From Rubrivivax sp. (GTDB lineage Bacteria; Pseudomonadota; Gammaproteobacteria; Burkholderiales; Burkholderiaceae_C): DNA of 64,000 nt. Location of the stretch: positions 1-64,000 of the forward strand of contig JADCGQ010000003.1 of the NCBI GenBank assembly GCA_020248945.1, in the 5' to 3' direction. Shown piece by piece: positions 1-7,170 of this stretch. Under the pieces are notes generated by a model. That model saw nothing but the letters and a program-made list of their open reading frames with translations, was not told the DNA's origin and ran no database searches. The position numbers and the translations under genes were made by a program. Every line of letters begins with the position of its first letter. The first letter of the stretch is position 1.

Positions 1-135
1 AAGGGCTTCGCGCCAACCGAGGCTCTGGTCATCCTCGGGCGCAAGATCCTGCGCATCATGTGGGCCGTGTGGAACAGTGGCAAAGCATTCGACCCGAGCC
101 TCATCGAGCTCAAAGAGGCTTGCGGAAGAACATAG
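1..135 (+). pseudogene. IS110-family transposase, C-terminal end (cut by window edge)
   Basis: Reading from base 1 gives 44 codons ending in TAG at 133-135. The peptide contains EALVILGRKILRIMWAVW and then FDPSLI, which is how IS110-type (DEDD plus serine) transposases end, after the C-terminal transposase_20 region. Only the tail is in the window, so it is not known whether the gene is intact; it is listed as partial. IS110 elements use a structured noncoding end RNA to choose targets, so the noncoding stretch after the stop could be part of the element. No terminal repeats could be defined. The family call is moderately sure because it rests on a short motif. Confidence 0.6.
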
Positions 136-473
136 AACCTCAAACACTTGCCGGGAGTCAGTTTACGAAGCGCGCTAAAGCGCGCCGCCCTCAAGACTGC
201 GCGCCGCCGCGCTTGCAGGCGCGTCGGCCCTCGCCAGGCGAAGAACAGTCCTCAGGACTGTTCATCGTCCGGGCTCTGGCTCGGCGCTTCAAGATCACGC
301 CGCAGCCCCCGCCCGCACAGCCCTTTGCAACAACCGGGGTTCGCATTTGGGCCAAACACCCGCGTTGGTGGATGAGCCCAGCCTCTATCGCCCAGCGGTC
401 CCAACCCAGCCGCAGCACCAAGGTGCCCGTCACAAACTCCGTGCCGCCCCCAAGCAGGCGCACGGAAGCAGGT

Positions 474-502
474 TTGACCCGCCCATGAAACTTGTGCATC
501 AT
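474..502 (+). promoter_or_regulatory. candidate sigma-70 promoter of zwf
   Basis: TTGACC at 474-479 (5 of 6 to the -35 consensus), a 17-base spacer, and CATCAT at 497-502 (4 of 6 to the -10 consensus). Transcription would start near 508-510, inside the palindrome at 506-526, so a bound repressor would block it. This is a pattern match only. Confidence 0.4.
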
Positions 503-505
503 CCC

Positions 506-526
506 CGATGTAACTGAATTACATCG
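506..526. promoter_or_regulatory. HexR-type operator upstream of zwf
   Basis: Perfect inverted repeat with 8-base arms, CGATGTAA and TTACATCG, around the centre CTGAA. Its core, TGTAACTGAATTACA (509-523), fits the TGTA-N7-TACA type of site known for HexR, the repressor of zwf and Entner-Doudoroff genes. It ends 31 bases before the zwf ATG, and a HexR/RpiR-family gene lies two genes downstream, so autoregulation of the cluster is likely. Confidence 0.75.
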
Positions 527-557
527 TGCGAGCCCGCAAGCCCACGCACAGGCCACC

Positions 558-2015
558 ATGTCCTTCGACCTCGTTCTTTTCGGCGGCACCGGCGATCTCA
601 CTTGGCGCAAGCTGATGCCCGCGCTGTTCCAGGCCTTTCGCCACGGCAAGCTGCCTGAGGGCGGCCGCATCCTGGCGGTGGCGCGCGACGAGCGCAGCGA
701 CGCCGAGTACCGCGACTACATCCGCGCCAAGTTCGCGGGCGTCGACGAGGCCAAGCAGCCCAACGACGACGAGTACGCCCGCTTCGCCGAGATGCTGCAC
801 TACCGGCGCATGGACCTCTCCCAGCCCGAGGACTACCGCGGCCTGAAGGCCTGGGTCGACGAGCGCGGCGCGAGCACCGTGGTGCTGTTCCTGGCCACCA
901 GCCCGCACCTGTTCCCGGTGATCTGCGCGCAGTTGGGCCAGGCCGGCCTGAACGCGCCGCACATGCGCGTCGTTCTTGAAAAGCCATTGGGCCACGACCT
1001 GCAGAGCGCGCAGGAGATCAACCGCGTCGTGCGCGCCGCCTTCACCGAAGAGCAGGCGCTGCGCATCGACCACTACCTCGGCAAGCCTGCGGTGCAGAAC
1101 CTGATGGCGCTGCGCTTCGGCAACGCCCTGTTCGAGCCGCTGTGGCGCCGCGAGAGCATCGCCAACATCCAGATCACGCTGGCCGAGAGCATCGGCGTGG
1201 GCTCGCGCGGCGACTTCTACGACCGCACCGGTGCCCTGCGCGACATGGTGCAGAACCATGCGCTGCAGCTGCTGACGATGATCGCGATGGAGCCGCCGTC
1301 GACGAACAACGCCGACGCCATCCGCGACGAGAAGCTGAAGGTGCTGCGCTCGCTGAAGCCCTTCACGCCCGAGGCGGTGGCGCGCGACGTCGTGCGCGGC
1401 CAGTACAAGGCCGGCACGGTGGCGGGCAGCAAGGTGCAGGGCTACCTCGACGAGGTCAAGGTGCCCACCGGCAGCAACTGCGAGACGTTTGTCGCGCTGC
1501 GCACCGAGGTGCAGAACTGGCGCTGGGCCGGTGTGCCCTTCTACCTGCGCACCGGCAAGCGCATGCCGGCGCGCGACGCGCAGATCGTCGTCAACTTCCG
1601 CGAGGTGCCGCATCCCATCTTTCCGGGCACGAGCCGCGCCAACAAGCTCGTCATCAAGCTGCAGCCCGAAGACGGCCTGGAGCTGCACCTGCTCGCCGCC
1701 AAGGGCAGCGGCGCCAGCAGCAGCGGCCAGGAGTTGCTGTACCCGGTGAGCCTGGACCTCGACTTCGACAAGGCCTTCCCGAGCGAGCGCGTCGGCGGCT
1801 ACGAACGCCTGCTGATGGACGCCATCGCCGGCCGCCTGAACCTCTTCGTGCGCAGCGACGAGCAGGAGCAGGCCTGGCGCTGGGTCGAGCCGGTGCTGCA
1901 CGCCTGGAGCGCCGACACCGTGGGGCCGCGGCCCTACACGGCCGGCAGCTGGGGCCCGGCCGCGGCCAGTGCGCTGGTGGCCCGCGACGGCTGCACCTGG
2001 GCCGAGGAGCAATGA
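558..2015 (+). CDS. zwf: glucose-6-phosphate 1-dehydrogenase
   Basis: Oxidises glucose 6-phosphate to 6-phosphogluconolactone with NADP+, feeding the pentose phosphate and Entner-Doudoroff routes in the cytoplasm. The 485-residue protein has the dinucleotide-binding motif GGTGDL at residues 9-14 and the family signature RIDHYLGK at 169-176 with the catalytic Asp-His pair and substrate-binding Lys. Length is normal for the family. The frame is open 66 bases further upstream, but ATG 558 places FDLVLFGGTGDL at the N-terminus as in homologues and leaves the HexR-type palindrome outside the gene. A beta-helix protein gene and hexR follow with gaps of only 7 bases, suggesting one transcript. Confidence 0.95.
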   Translation: MSFDLVLFGGTGDLTWRKLMPALFQAFRHGKLPEGGRILAVARDERSDAEYRDYIRAKFAGVDEAKQPNDDEYARFAEMLHYRRMDLSQPEDYRGLKAWVDERGASTVVLFLATSPHLFPVICAQLGQAGLNAPHMRVVLEKPLGHDLQSAQEINRVVRAAFTEEQALRIDHYLGKPAVQNLMALRFGNALFEPLWRRESIANIQITLAESIGVGSRGDFYDRTGALRDMVQNHALQLLTMIAMEPPSTNNADAIRDEKLKVLRSLKPFTPEAVARDVVRGQYKAGTVAGSKVQGYLDEVKVPTGSNCETFVALRTEVQNWRWAGVPFYLRTGKRMPARDAQIVVNFREVPHPIFPGTSRANKLVIKLQPEDGLELHLLAAKGSGASSSGQELLYPVSLDLDFDKAFPSERVGGYERLLMDAIAGRLNLFVRSDEQEQAWRWVEPVLHAWSADTVGPRPYTAGSWGPAAASALVARDGCTWAEEQ

Positions 2016-2022
2016 GGCCGCC

Positions 2023-3090
2023 GTGCCCTGGGTGCCCACCCGGCGCCGCCTGATCGCCGCCGTGGCGCTGGCCGCGCCCTTGGCGGCGGTGCGGGCCGAA
2101 GGCGCTCGCGTCTGGCGCGTGGCTGCTGGCGAGAGCCTGGTCGCGGCGCTGCGGCAAGCGCGCGACGGCGACACGATCGAGCTGCTCGCCGGCGTGCACC
2201 GCGCACAGGCCGGTGTCATCGAGCAGCGCCGGCTCGTCGTGCGTGGTGTCGGCGGCCCCGTGGTGCTGCAGGCCGATGGCGCGCACGCCGAAGGCAAGGC
2301 CTTGCTGGTGGTGCGCCAGGGCGATGTGCGCATCGAGGGCCTCACCTTCCGCGGCGTGCGCGTGCGCGACGGCAACGGGGCTGGCATCCGCTTCGAGCGC
2401 GGGCGCCTCGTGCTGCGCGACTGCGCCTTTTTCGACAACCAGATGGGCCTGCTCAGCAGCAACGACGGCCGCGCCGAGCTCGACATCGAAGGCTGCCGTT
2501 TCGGTGACGCGCCGGTGGTGCCGCCGGGCGCCGGCTTGACGCATCTGCTCTACGCCGGCCGCATCGGCCGCCTGCGCCTGGCGCGCAGCCGCTTCCACGG
2601 CGGCCGCCACGGCCACCTCGTGAAGAGCCGCGCCGCCGAAAACGAGGTCATCGGCAACTGGCTCGGTGACGCGGCCGAGGGCGGTGGCGCCGCTTCATAC
2701 GAGCTGGAGTTCCCGAACGGCGGACGTGCCCTCGTGCAGGGCAACGTGTTGCTGCAAGGCCCGCTCAGCGGCAACCGCACACTGCTGGCCTTTGGTGCCG
2801 AGGGCGATGACGCCGGCCCGCGGGCGCACCGGCTCGAACTGCGCGGCAACAGCTTCGTCAATCTCGGCGGCGACGCCGGCACCGCCGTGCGTGTGCACGG
2901 TGAACGCCTGGCCTCGGCCGTGGCCAACGTCGCGCGCGACAACCTCTACCTCGGCGCGCTGCGCGTACCGGCCCCCTTCGACGATGCCGACACCGGCAAC
3001 CTGAGCGCCCCGCTGGCCGCGGCGGACCTGGCGTCAGGGCGCTTCACGCTCCGCGGCCGCCGCGCGCCACCCGGCGCCGAACCGGACTGA
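2023..3090 (+). CDS. exported right-handed beta-helix repeat protein
   Basis: 355 residues from a GTG start at 2023. The upstream frame extends into zwf, and the chosen start gives an N-terminus MPWVPTRRRLIAAVAL that looks like a signal peptide, possibly Tat-type because of the arginine run, ending near AAVRA. The rest has the rhythm of parallel beta-helix proteins (DGDTIELLAG, IEGLTFRGV, LVLRDCAFFDN, GNSFVNLGG), with short hydrophobic strands and Asn/Gly turns. Such folds occur in polysaccharide lyases, hydrolases and surface proteins, but no catalytic motif is recognised, so no substrate can be named. It lies 7 bases after zwf and 7 before hexR, so it is probably co-transcribed with and controlled by HexR. 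Confidence 0.8.
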   Translation: MPWVPTRRRLIAAVALAAPLAAVRAEGARVWRVAAGESLVAALRQARDGDTIELLAGVHRAQAGVIEQRRLVVRGVGGPVVLQADGAHAEGKALLVVRQGDVRIEGLTFRGVRVRDGNGAGIRFERGRLVLRDCAFFDNQMGLLSSNDGRAELDIEGCRFGDAPVVPPGAGLTHLLYAGRIGRLRLARSRFHGGRHGHLVKSRAAENEVIGNWLGDAAEGGGAASYELEFPNGGRALVQGNVLLQGPLSGNRTLLAFGAEGDDAGPRAHRLELRGNSFVNLGGDAGTAVRVHGERLASAVANVARDNLYLGALRVPAPFDDADTGNLSAPLAAADLASGRFTLRGRRAPPGAEPD

Positions 3091-3097
3091 AACCCCC

Positions 3098-4087
3098 ATG
3101 CTCGATCGCATCCGCGCGTCCATCCCCGCCCTGCCACCGGCCGAGCAGCGCGTGGCCCGGCTGCTGCTGTCCGATCCGCGCAGCTTTGCCACGCTGCCGG
3201 TGTCGGAACTGGCCGATCGGTCCCACGTCAGCAAGCCGACCGTGGTGCGCTTTTGCCGCAGCGTCGGCTACGACGGTCTGGCCGACTTCAAGCTCAAGCT
3301 CGCCGGCAGCGTGAACGAGGGCGTGCCCTTCGTGCACCGCTCGGTCGATGACGACGACAAGGCCGGCGACATCGTCGTCAAGGTCGTCGACAACGCCGTG
3401 GCGGCGCTGCTGCGCTACCGCAACGCGGCGGCCCACCAGAGCGTCGAGCGCGCCATCGCCACGCTGGCCGAGGCCGGCCGGCGCAGCGCGCAGGGCGCGC
3501 GCATCGAGTTCTACGGCGTCGGCAACTCGGGCATCGTGGCGCAGGACGCGCAGCACAAGTTCTTCCGTCTCGGCGTCACGGCGCACGCCGTCAGTGACAG
3601 CCACATCCAGGTGATGAGCGCGACGATGCTCAAGCCCGGCGACGTGGCCGTGGTCATCAGCAACTCCGGCCGCAGCCGCGACCTGCTTGACGTGGCCGAC
3701 ATCGCGCGCCGCCGCGGCGCCACCGTCATCAGCATCACGGCCAGCGGCTCGCCGCTGGCGCTGGACAGCCGCCACAGCCCGAGCCACAGCATCCTGCTCG
3801 CGGCCGACCACCCCGAGGACGCCGACCGCTACAGCCCGATGGTGTCGCGGCTGCTGCACCTGATGATCATCGATATCCTGACCACCGGCGTGGCGCTGCG
3901 GCTGGGTTCAGATTCGCTGCGGCCGGCGCTGCAGGCGATCAAGAAGAACCTGCGCGAGCGCCGCTATGTGGCGGCGCCGGGTGCAAGGGCTTATGTCGAC
4001 TCGGGGGTCGACGCCGGCACCGAGCCCGCTGCCGACGCAGCCGCATCGGGCGGCGCGACCAGCGCCAGCAGGCTGTCGACGCCGTAG
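3098..4087 (+). CDS. hexR: HexR-like transcriptional regulator, RpiR family
   Basis: 329 residues. The N-terminal HTH_6 domain (about 1-77) contains VSELADRSHVSKPTVVRFCRS, and the sugar isomerase (SIS) domain (about 125-265) contains EFYGVGNSGIVAQD and VVISNSGRSRDLL, which binds phosphosugars such as 2-keto-3-deoxy-6-phosphogluconate in HexR. The gene's position behind zwf and the TGTA-N7-TACA operator before zwf support the HexR assignment. After residue about 290 there is a roughly 40-residue Ala/Gly-rich tail beyond the usual end of the family. That tail is encoded opposite the 3' end of mlaB (97-bp overlap), so a lost stop codon is plausible. Confidence 0.85.
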   Translation: MLDRIRASIPALPPAEQRVARLLLSDPRSFATLPVSELADRSHVSKPTVVRFCRSVGYDGLADFKLKLAGSVNEGVPFVHRSVDDDDKAGDIVVKVVDNAVAALLRYRNAAAHQSVERAIATLAEAGRRSAQGARIEFYGVGNSGIVAQDAQHKFFRLGVTAHAVSDSHIQVMSATMLKPGDVAVVISNSGRSRDLLDVADIARRRGATVISITASGSPLALDSRHSPSHSILLAADHPEDADRYSPMVSRLLHLMIIDILTTGVALRLGSDSLRPALQAIKKNLRERRYVAAPGARAYVDSGVDAGTEPAADAAASGGATSASRLSTP

Positions 4088-4329
4088 AGGCGCGCGAGCT
4101 CCACCAGCTTGGGCGGCGCGCCCACGACCTCGAACTCGCGCCCGGCCGCCCGGGCCTGGCGGCCCGCTTCCAGCAGCAAGGCGATGGTGGAGCTGTCGCT
4201 CTCGGTCACCGCCGTGGCATCGATGCGCAGCAGGCCACTGCCGCCGCGCACCTGGGCCGGCAGCGCGGCGGCCAGAGCCGCCGTCGTCTCGATGGTGACG
4301 CTGGCCGGCAGCGTGAGGGCGGCTTGCAT
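3991..4329 (-). CDS. mlaB: phospholipid transport system STAS-domain protein MlaB
   Basis: 112 residues with a STAS fold: LLRIDATAVTESDSSTIALLLEAGRQA at about 33-59 carries the DS(S/T) phosphorylation-loop position, and PPKLVELARLYGVDSLL follows. MlaB binds the MlaF ATPase on the cytoplasmic side of the MlaFEDB complex and is needed for its assembly. ATG 4329 is chosen because it lies 11 bases after the mlaC stop and gives the normal STAS length. The Ala/Pro/Ser-rich tail overlaps the end of hexR on the other strand. Last gene of mlaFEDACB. Confidence 0.85.
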   Translation of the reverse strand: MQAALTLPASVTIETTAALAAALPAQVRGGSGLLRIDATAVTESDSSTIALLLEAGRQARAAGREFEVVGAPPKLVELARLYGVDSLLALVAPPDAAASAAGSVPASTPEST

Positions 4330-4340
4330 CGACACGGGGC

Positions 4341-4961
4341 TCAGCTCCGCGCGCCCTTGTTGCGCTCGACCAGGGCAGCGATCAGGCCGTCGATGCCGCC
4401 CTTGCTGAGCTCCTGGGCGAACTGCGTGCGGTAGTTCTGCACCAACCACAGGCCACCGACGTTGACGTCGATGATCTTCCACTGCTCGCCACGCTTGTCG
4501 AGCCGGTAGTCGAGCTTGATCGGCTCGCCCTTGCCGCGCACCTCGGACTGCACGATGACCTGCGTGCTGCCGGAGACGGCCTGCGTGCGCGTGATCTCGA
4601 CGGCCTGGTCCTTGAGTTGCGTGAGCGCGCCCGCGTAGACGCGGATCAGCAGCAGCTTGAACTCGGCCTGCAGCTTGCTGCGCTGGTCGGCCGTGGCGCC
4701 ACGCCACTGCACGCCCACGGCGGAACGCGTGATGACCTCGAAGTCGACATGCGGCATGACCTTGCTCTCGACCAGGGCCGAGATCTTGGCCACGTCGCCG
4801 GCCTGGATGGCCTTGTCCGTGCGCGCGGTGTCGAGCACCTCGGTCGAGACCTGGCGGATCAGGGCTTCCGGCGTCGGCCCTGCGGCCAGGGCGGCGCCTG
4901 CGCCTGCCAGCAGGGGCAGCAGCAGGGTCGTGGCGACGAAGGAACGGAACTTGGCGAACAC
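4341..4961 (-). CDS. mlaC: periplasmic phospholipid-binding protein MlaC
   Basis: 206 residues starting at GTG 4961, with AAGGA 6 bases upstream. A signal peptide (TTLLLPLLAGAGAALAAG) directs it to the periplasm. The Tol_Tol_Ttg2 domain is recognised from HVDFEVITRSAVG, WRGAT, LKLLLIRVYAGAL-like segments and the ending VNVGGLWLVQNYRTQFAQ. MlaC shuttles phospholipids between the outer-membrane MlaA and the inner-membrane MlaFEDB complex. It lies 91 bases after mlaA and 11 before mlaB. Confidence 0.93.
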   Translation of the reverse strand: MFAKFRSFVATTLLLPLLAGAGAALAAGPTPEALIRQVSTEVLDTARTDKAIQAGDVAKISALVESKVMPHVDFEVITRSAVGVQWRGATADQRSKLQAEFKLLLIRVYAGALTQLKDQAVEITRTQAVSGSTQVIVQSEVRGKGEPIKLDYRLDKRGEQWKIIDVNVGGLWLVQNYRTQFAQELSKGGIDGLIAALVERNKGARS

Positions 4962-5052
4962 GGCAGTCCTTTCAGGAGCAGATGGCCCCGGGGGCGGGCC
5001 TCGAATTCTTCAGTACGGTGTCAACGTGCGAGCGCCGATGGCCGACGACACC

Positions 5053-5856
5053 TCAACGGGGGGAGGCTTTGGGCGCCGAGGCCGGGCGGGCCGGAGCCGA
5101 TGCGCCCGGCTTTGCCGCCGGCGGGGGAGGGTCGTCACCAATGTCCTCGAAGGCCTCGGGCGGCGCCTCGCCGTCGTACACCGCGTCCCGCCGGCGCGAG
5201 AGGTAGGCCTGGCGGAAGAAGCTGTACTTGTCGAGCGACACCTGGTCGGCCAGGCCCGTCACACCCAGCAGCGCGGCGCGCGCGTCGACCACGCCCACCA
5301 CCGTCACGGCCAGGCCGGCCTTGCTGTCGTCGAGCAGGTTGGATGGCGATGCTGCCATGTCGGGGATGCGGCCGATGCCGTCGCGCAGGCTGCTCGGCCC
5401 GAGCAGGGGCAGCACGAGGTAGGGCCCCGGTCCGACGCCCCACTTGCCCAGCGTTTGGCCGAAGTCCTCGCTCTGGCGCTTCAGGCCCATCTCGCTGGCG
5501 GGGTCGAGCAGGCCGCCCAGGCCGAACAGCGTGTTGGTGAGGAAGCGCATGCCCATCTCGAGCCCGCTCTGCGCCTTGCCTTGCAGGAAATGGTTCGCCG
5601 CCGACCAGAGATCGCCGACGTTGCCCAGCACGTTGGCCACGCCGGTGCGGATCGGCTTGGGCACGTTGTCGCGGTAGCTTTCAGCCACAGGGCGCAACAC
5701 GGCGTTGTCGACGGCTTCGTTGAAGCTGAAGACCTTGCGGTTGAAGCCTTCCCAGGGGTCGCCGGGCGACGGCGTGCCGCCCGGGGTGGCGCAACCACCG
5801 AGGGCCAGCGCACACAGCAGCGCGGCCGGCGCCAGCAGGCAACGGGCTGGCTTCAC
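5053..5856 (-). CDS. mlaA: outer-membrane lipoprotein MlaA (VacJ)
   Basis: 267 residues. The signal peptide ends in a lipobox (ALALGGC at about residues 16-22). The VacJ domain follows: DPWEGFNRKVFSFNEAVD, the RTGVANVLGNVGD segment, and FGQTLGKWGVGPGPYLVLPLLGPSSLRDG. MlaA forms an outer-membrane channel that removes phospholipids from the outer leaflet and hands them to MlaC. GTG 5856 overlaps the mlaD stop as GTGA, which implies translational coupling. The Pro/Ala-rich C-terminal tail (DDPPPPAAKPGASAPARPAS) is lineage-variable. In Escherichia coli mlaA is unlinked; here it sits inside the operon. Confidence 0.94.
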   Translation of the reverse strand: MKPARCLLAPAALLCALALGGCATPGGTPSPGDPWEGFNRKVFSFNEAVDNAVLRPVAESYRDNVPKPIRTGVANVLGNVGDLWSAANHFLQGKAQSGLEMGMRFLTNTLFGLGGLLDPASEMGLKRQSEDFGQTLGKWGVGPGPYLVLPLLGPSSLRDGIGRIPDMAASPSNLLDDSKAGLAVTVVGVVDARAALLGVTGLADQVSLDKYSFFRQAYLSRRRDAVYDGEAPPEAFEDIGDDPPPPAAKPGASAPARPASAPKASPR

Positions 5857-6347
5857 GGCTTCGCTCCGGAGGCGGCGGTGCCGGCCGTGCCGGCGGTGTC
5901 GGCGCGGCTGGTGAGGAACTGGCCGATCAGGTTTTCCAGCACGACAGCGCTTTGCGTCTGCGCGATGGTGTCGCCAGCGGCCAGGTTGGCGTCATCGCCA
6001 CCGGGTTCGAGGCCGATGTACTGGTCGCCGAGCAGGCCCGAGGTCAGGATCTTGGCGGCCGTGTCCTTGGGAAAGTTGTAGGCCTTCTCGATGTCGAGCA
6101 TGACGATGCCCTGGAAGGTGGCCGGGTCGACGCCGATGCTCTTGACCCGCCCCACGGTGACACCCGCCACGCGCACCGGGGCACGCGGCTTCAGGCCGCC
6201 GATGTTGTCGAAGCGCGCCTGCACCTGGTAGGTGGCGCCGCCGCCGCTGGCCCCCAGGTTGGCTGCCTGCAGGGCCAGGAACACCAGTCCTACCAAGCCC
6301 AGCAGCACGAAGCCGCCGACCAGTGTCTCGATTCCTTTGCGTCCCAT
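5853..6347 (-). CDS. mlaD: MCE-domain phospholipid transport protein MlaD
   Basis: 164 residues. One N-terminal membrane helix (TLVGGFVLLGLVGLVFLALQ) is followed by a single MCE domain: YQVQARFDNIGGLKPRAPVRVAGVTVGRV and GLLGDQYIGLEPGGDD. MlaD forms a hexameric ring on the periplasmic side of MlaE, through which lipids pass to or from MlaC. Ala/Thr-rich C-terminus. ATG 6347 lies 34 bases after the mlaE stop and the gene overlaps mlaA by 4 bases. Confidence 0.94.
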   Translation of the reverse strand: MGRKGIETLVGGFVLLGLVGLVFLALQAANLGASGGGATYQVQARFDNIGGLKPRAPVRVAGVTVGRVKSIGVDPATFQGIVMLDIEKAYNFPKDTAAKILTSGLLGDQYIGLEPGGDDANLAAGDTIAQTQSAVVLENLIGQFLTSRADTAGTAGTAASGAKP

Positions 6348-6381
6348 GAACGGGTTCTCCAGAAGTGGTGTCGACGCGCCG

Positions 6382-7170
6382 TCAGGGCGTCGAGAACATC
6401 AGCGCGGTGAGCACGAAGTCCATGCCCAGTACCCACAGCGACGAGATCACGACGGTGCGGGTGGTTGCGTAGGCCACGCCTTCGGGCGTGGCTTCGGTTT
6501 CGTAGCCCTGGTACAGCGCCACCACCGTGCAGATGATGCCGAACACGAAGGCCTTGACGATGCCGTTGCCGACGTCGCGCAGCACGTCCACGCGCGTCTG
6601 CATGATCGACCAGAAGTTGCCGCTGTCGACGCCGATCAGCAGCACGGCCACGATCCACGCGCCGATGATGCCGACCGCCGAGAACAGGATGGCCAGGATC
6701 GGCAGCGAGATGATGCCGCCGATGAAGCGCGGCGCCAGCACGCGGGCGCGCGGGTCGATGGCCATCAGCTCCATGGCCGAGATCTGCTCGCCGGCTTTCA
6801 TCAGGCCGATCTCGGCTGTCAGCGAGGTGCCGGCTCGGCCCGCGAACAGCAGCGCGGCGACCACCGGGCCGAGCTCGCGCACAAGCGCCAGGTTGACGAT
6901 CAGGCCCATGGTCTCGGTGGCACCGAAGGTCACGAGCGCGTAGTACATCTGCAGCGCCAGCACGAAGCCCACCGCCAGGCCCGAGGCGCAGATGATGATC
7001 AGCGAGCGGTTGCCGATGGCGTAGATCTGGTCGACGATGAGGCCGAAGCGGCGCAGCGACTGCGGCAGCACGCGCAGCAGGTCGAAGAAAAAGTAGGCGG
7101 CGTGGCCCCAGCCGCGGAAGTGCTCGAGCGCGAAGGCGCCCAGCCGCTGGAGGCGGTCGAGCGGGTTCAT
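6382..7170 (-). CDS. mlaE: phospholipid ABC transporter permease MlaE
   Basis: 262 residues, an integral inner-membrane permease with about five helices. Family features include the VRELGPVVAALLFAGRAGTSLTAEIG segment, LMKAGEQISAMELMAIDP (the coupling helix contacting MlaF) and the GIICTVVALYQGY stretch near the end. It forms a dimer with MlaF ATPases inside and MlaD outside. ATG 7170 is chosen because it overlaps the mlaF stop (ATGA) and gives MNPLDRLQRLGAFALE, the usual start of betaproteobacterial MlaE. The open frame extends further into mlaF but is only a shadow there. Confidence 0.94.
   Translation of the reverse strand: MNPLDRLQRLGAFALEHFRGWGHAAYFFFDLLRVLPQSLRRFGLIVDQIYAIGNRSLIIICASGLAVGFVLALQMYYALVTFGATETMGLIVNLALVRELGPVVAALLFAGRAGTSLTAEIGLMKAGEQISAMELMAIDPRARVLAPRFIGGIISLPILAILFSAVGIIGAWIVAVLLIGVDSGNFWSIMQTRVDVLRDVGNGIVKAFVFGIICTVVALYQGYETEATPEGVAYATTRTVVISSLWVLGMDFVLTALMFSTP

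Larger units (their letters stand above)
136..557. other. noncoding stretch between IS110 tail and zwf
   Basis: No convincing gene lies here; the open frames have poor codon use and no family resemblance. It holds a GCGCGC-TAAA-GCGCGC hairpin at 170-185 and a perfect 10-bp palindrome with a one-base centre at 243-263 (arms GAACAGTCCT and AGGACTGTTC). The last 80 bases hold the likely zwf promoter and a HexR-type operator. The first part may be the right end of the IS110 element. Confidence 0.6.

Noticed and set aside
136-490. Open frames of up to 159 codons on both strands between the IS110 tail and zwf
   Set aside because: No family motif, no ribosome-binding site and overlapping frames on both strands; long open frames arise by chance at this GC content.
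519-2486. A 655-codon open frame opposite zwf and the beta-helix gene
   Set aside because: Amino-acid content is that of antisense shadow (Ala/Arg/His/Gln-rich), and zwf on the other strand is certain.
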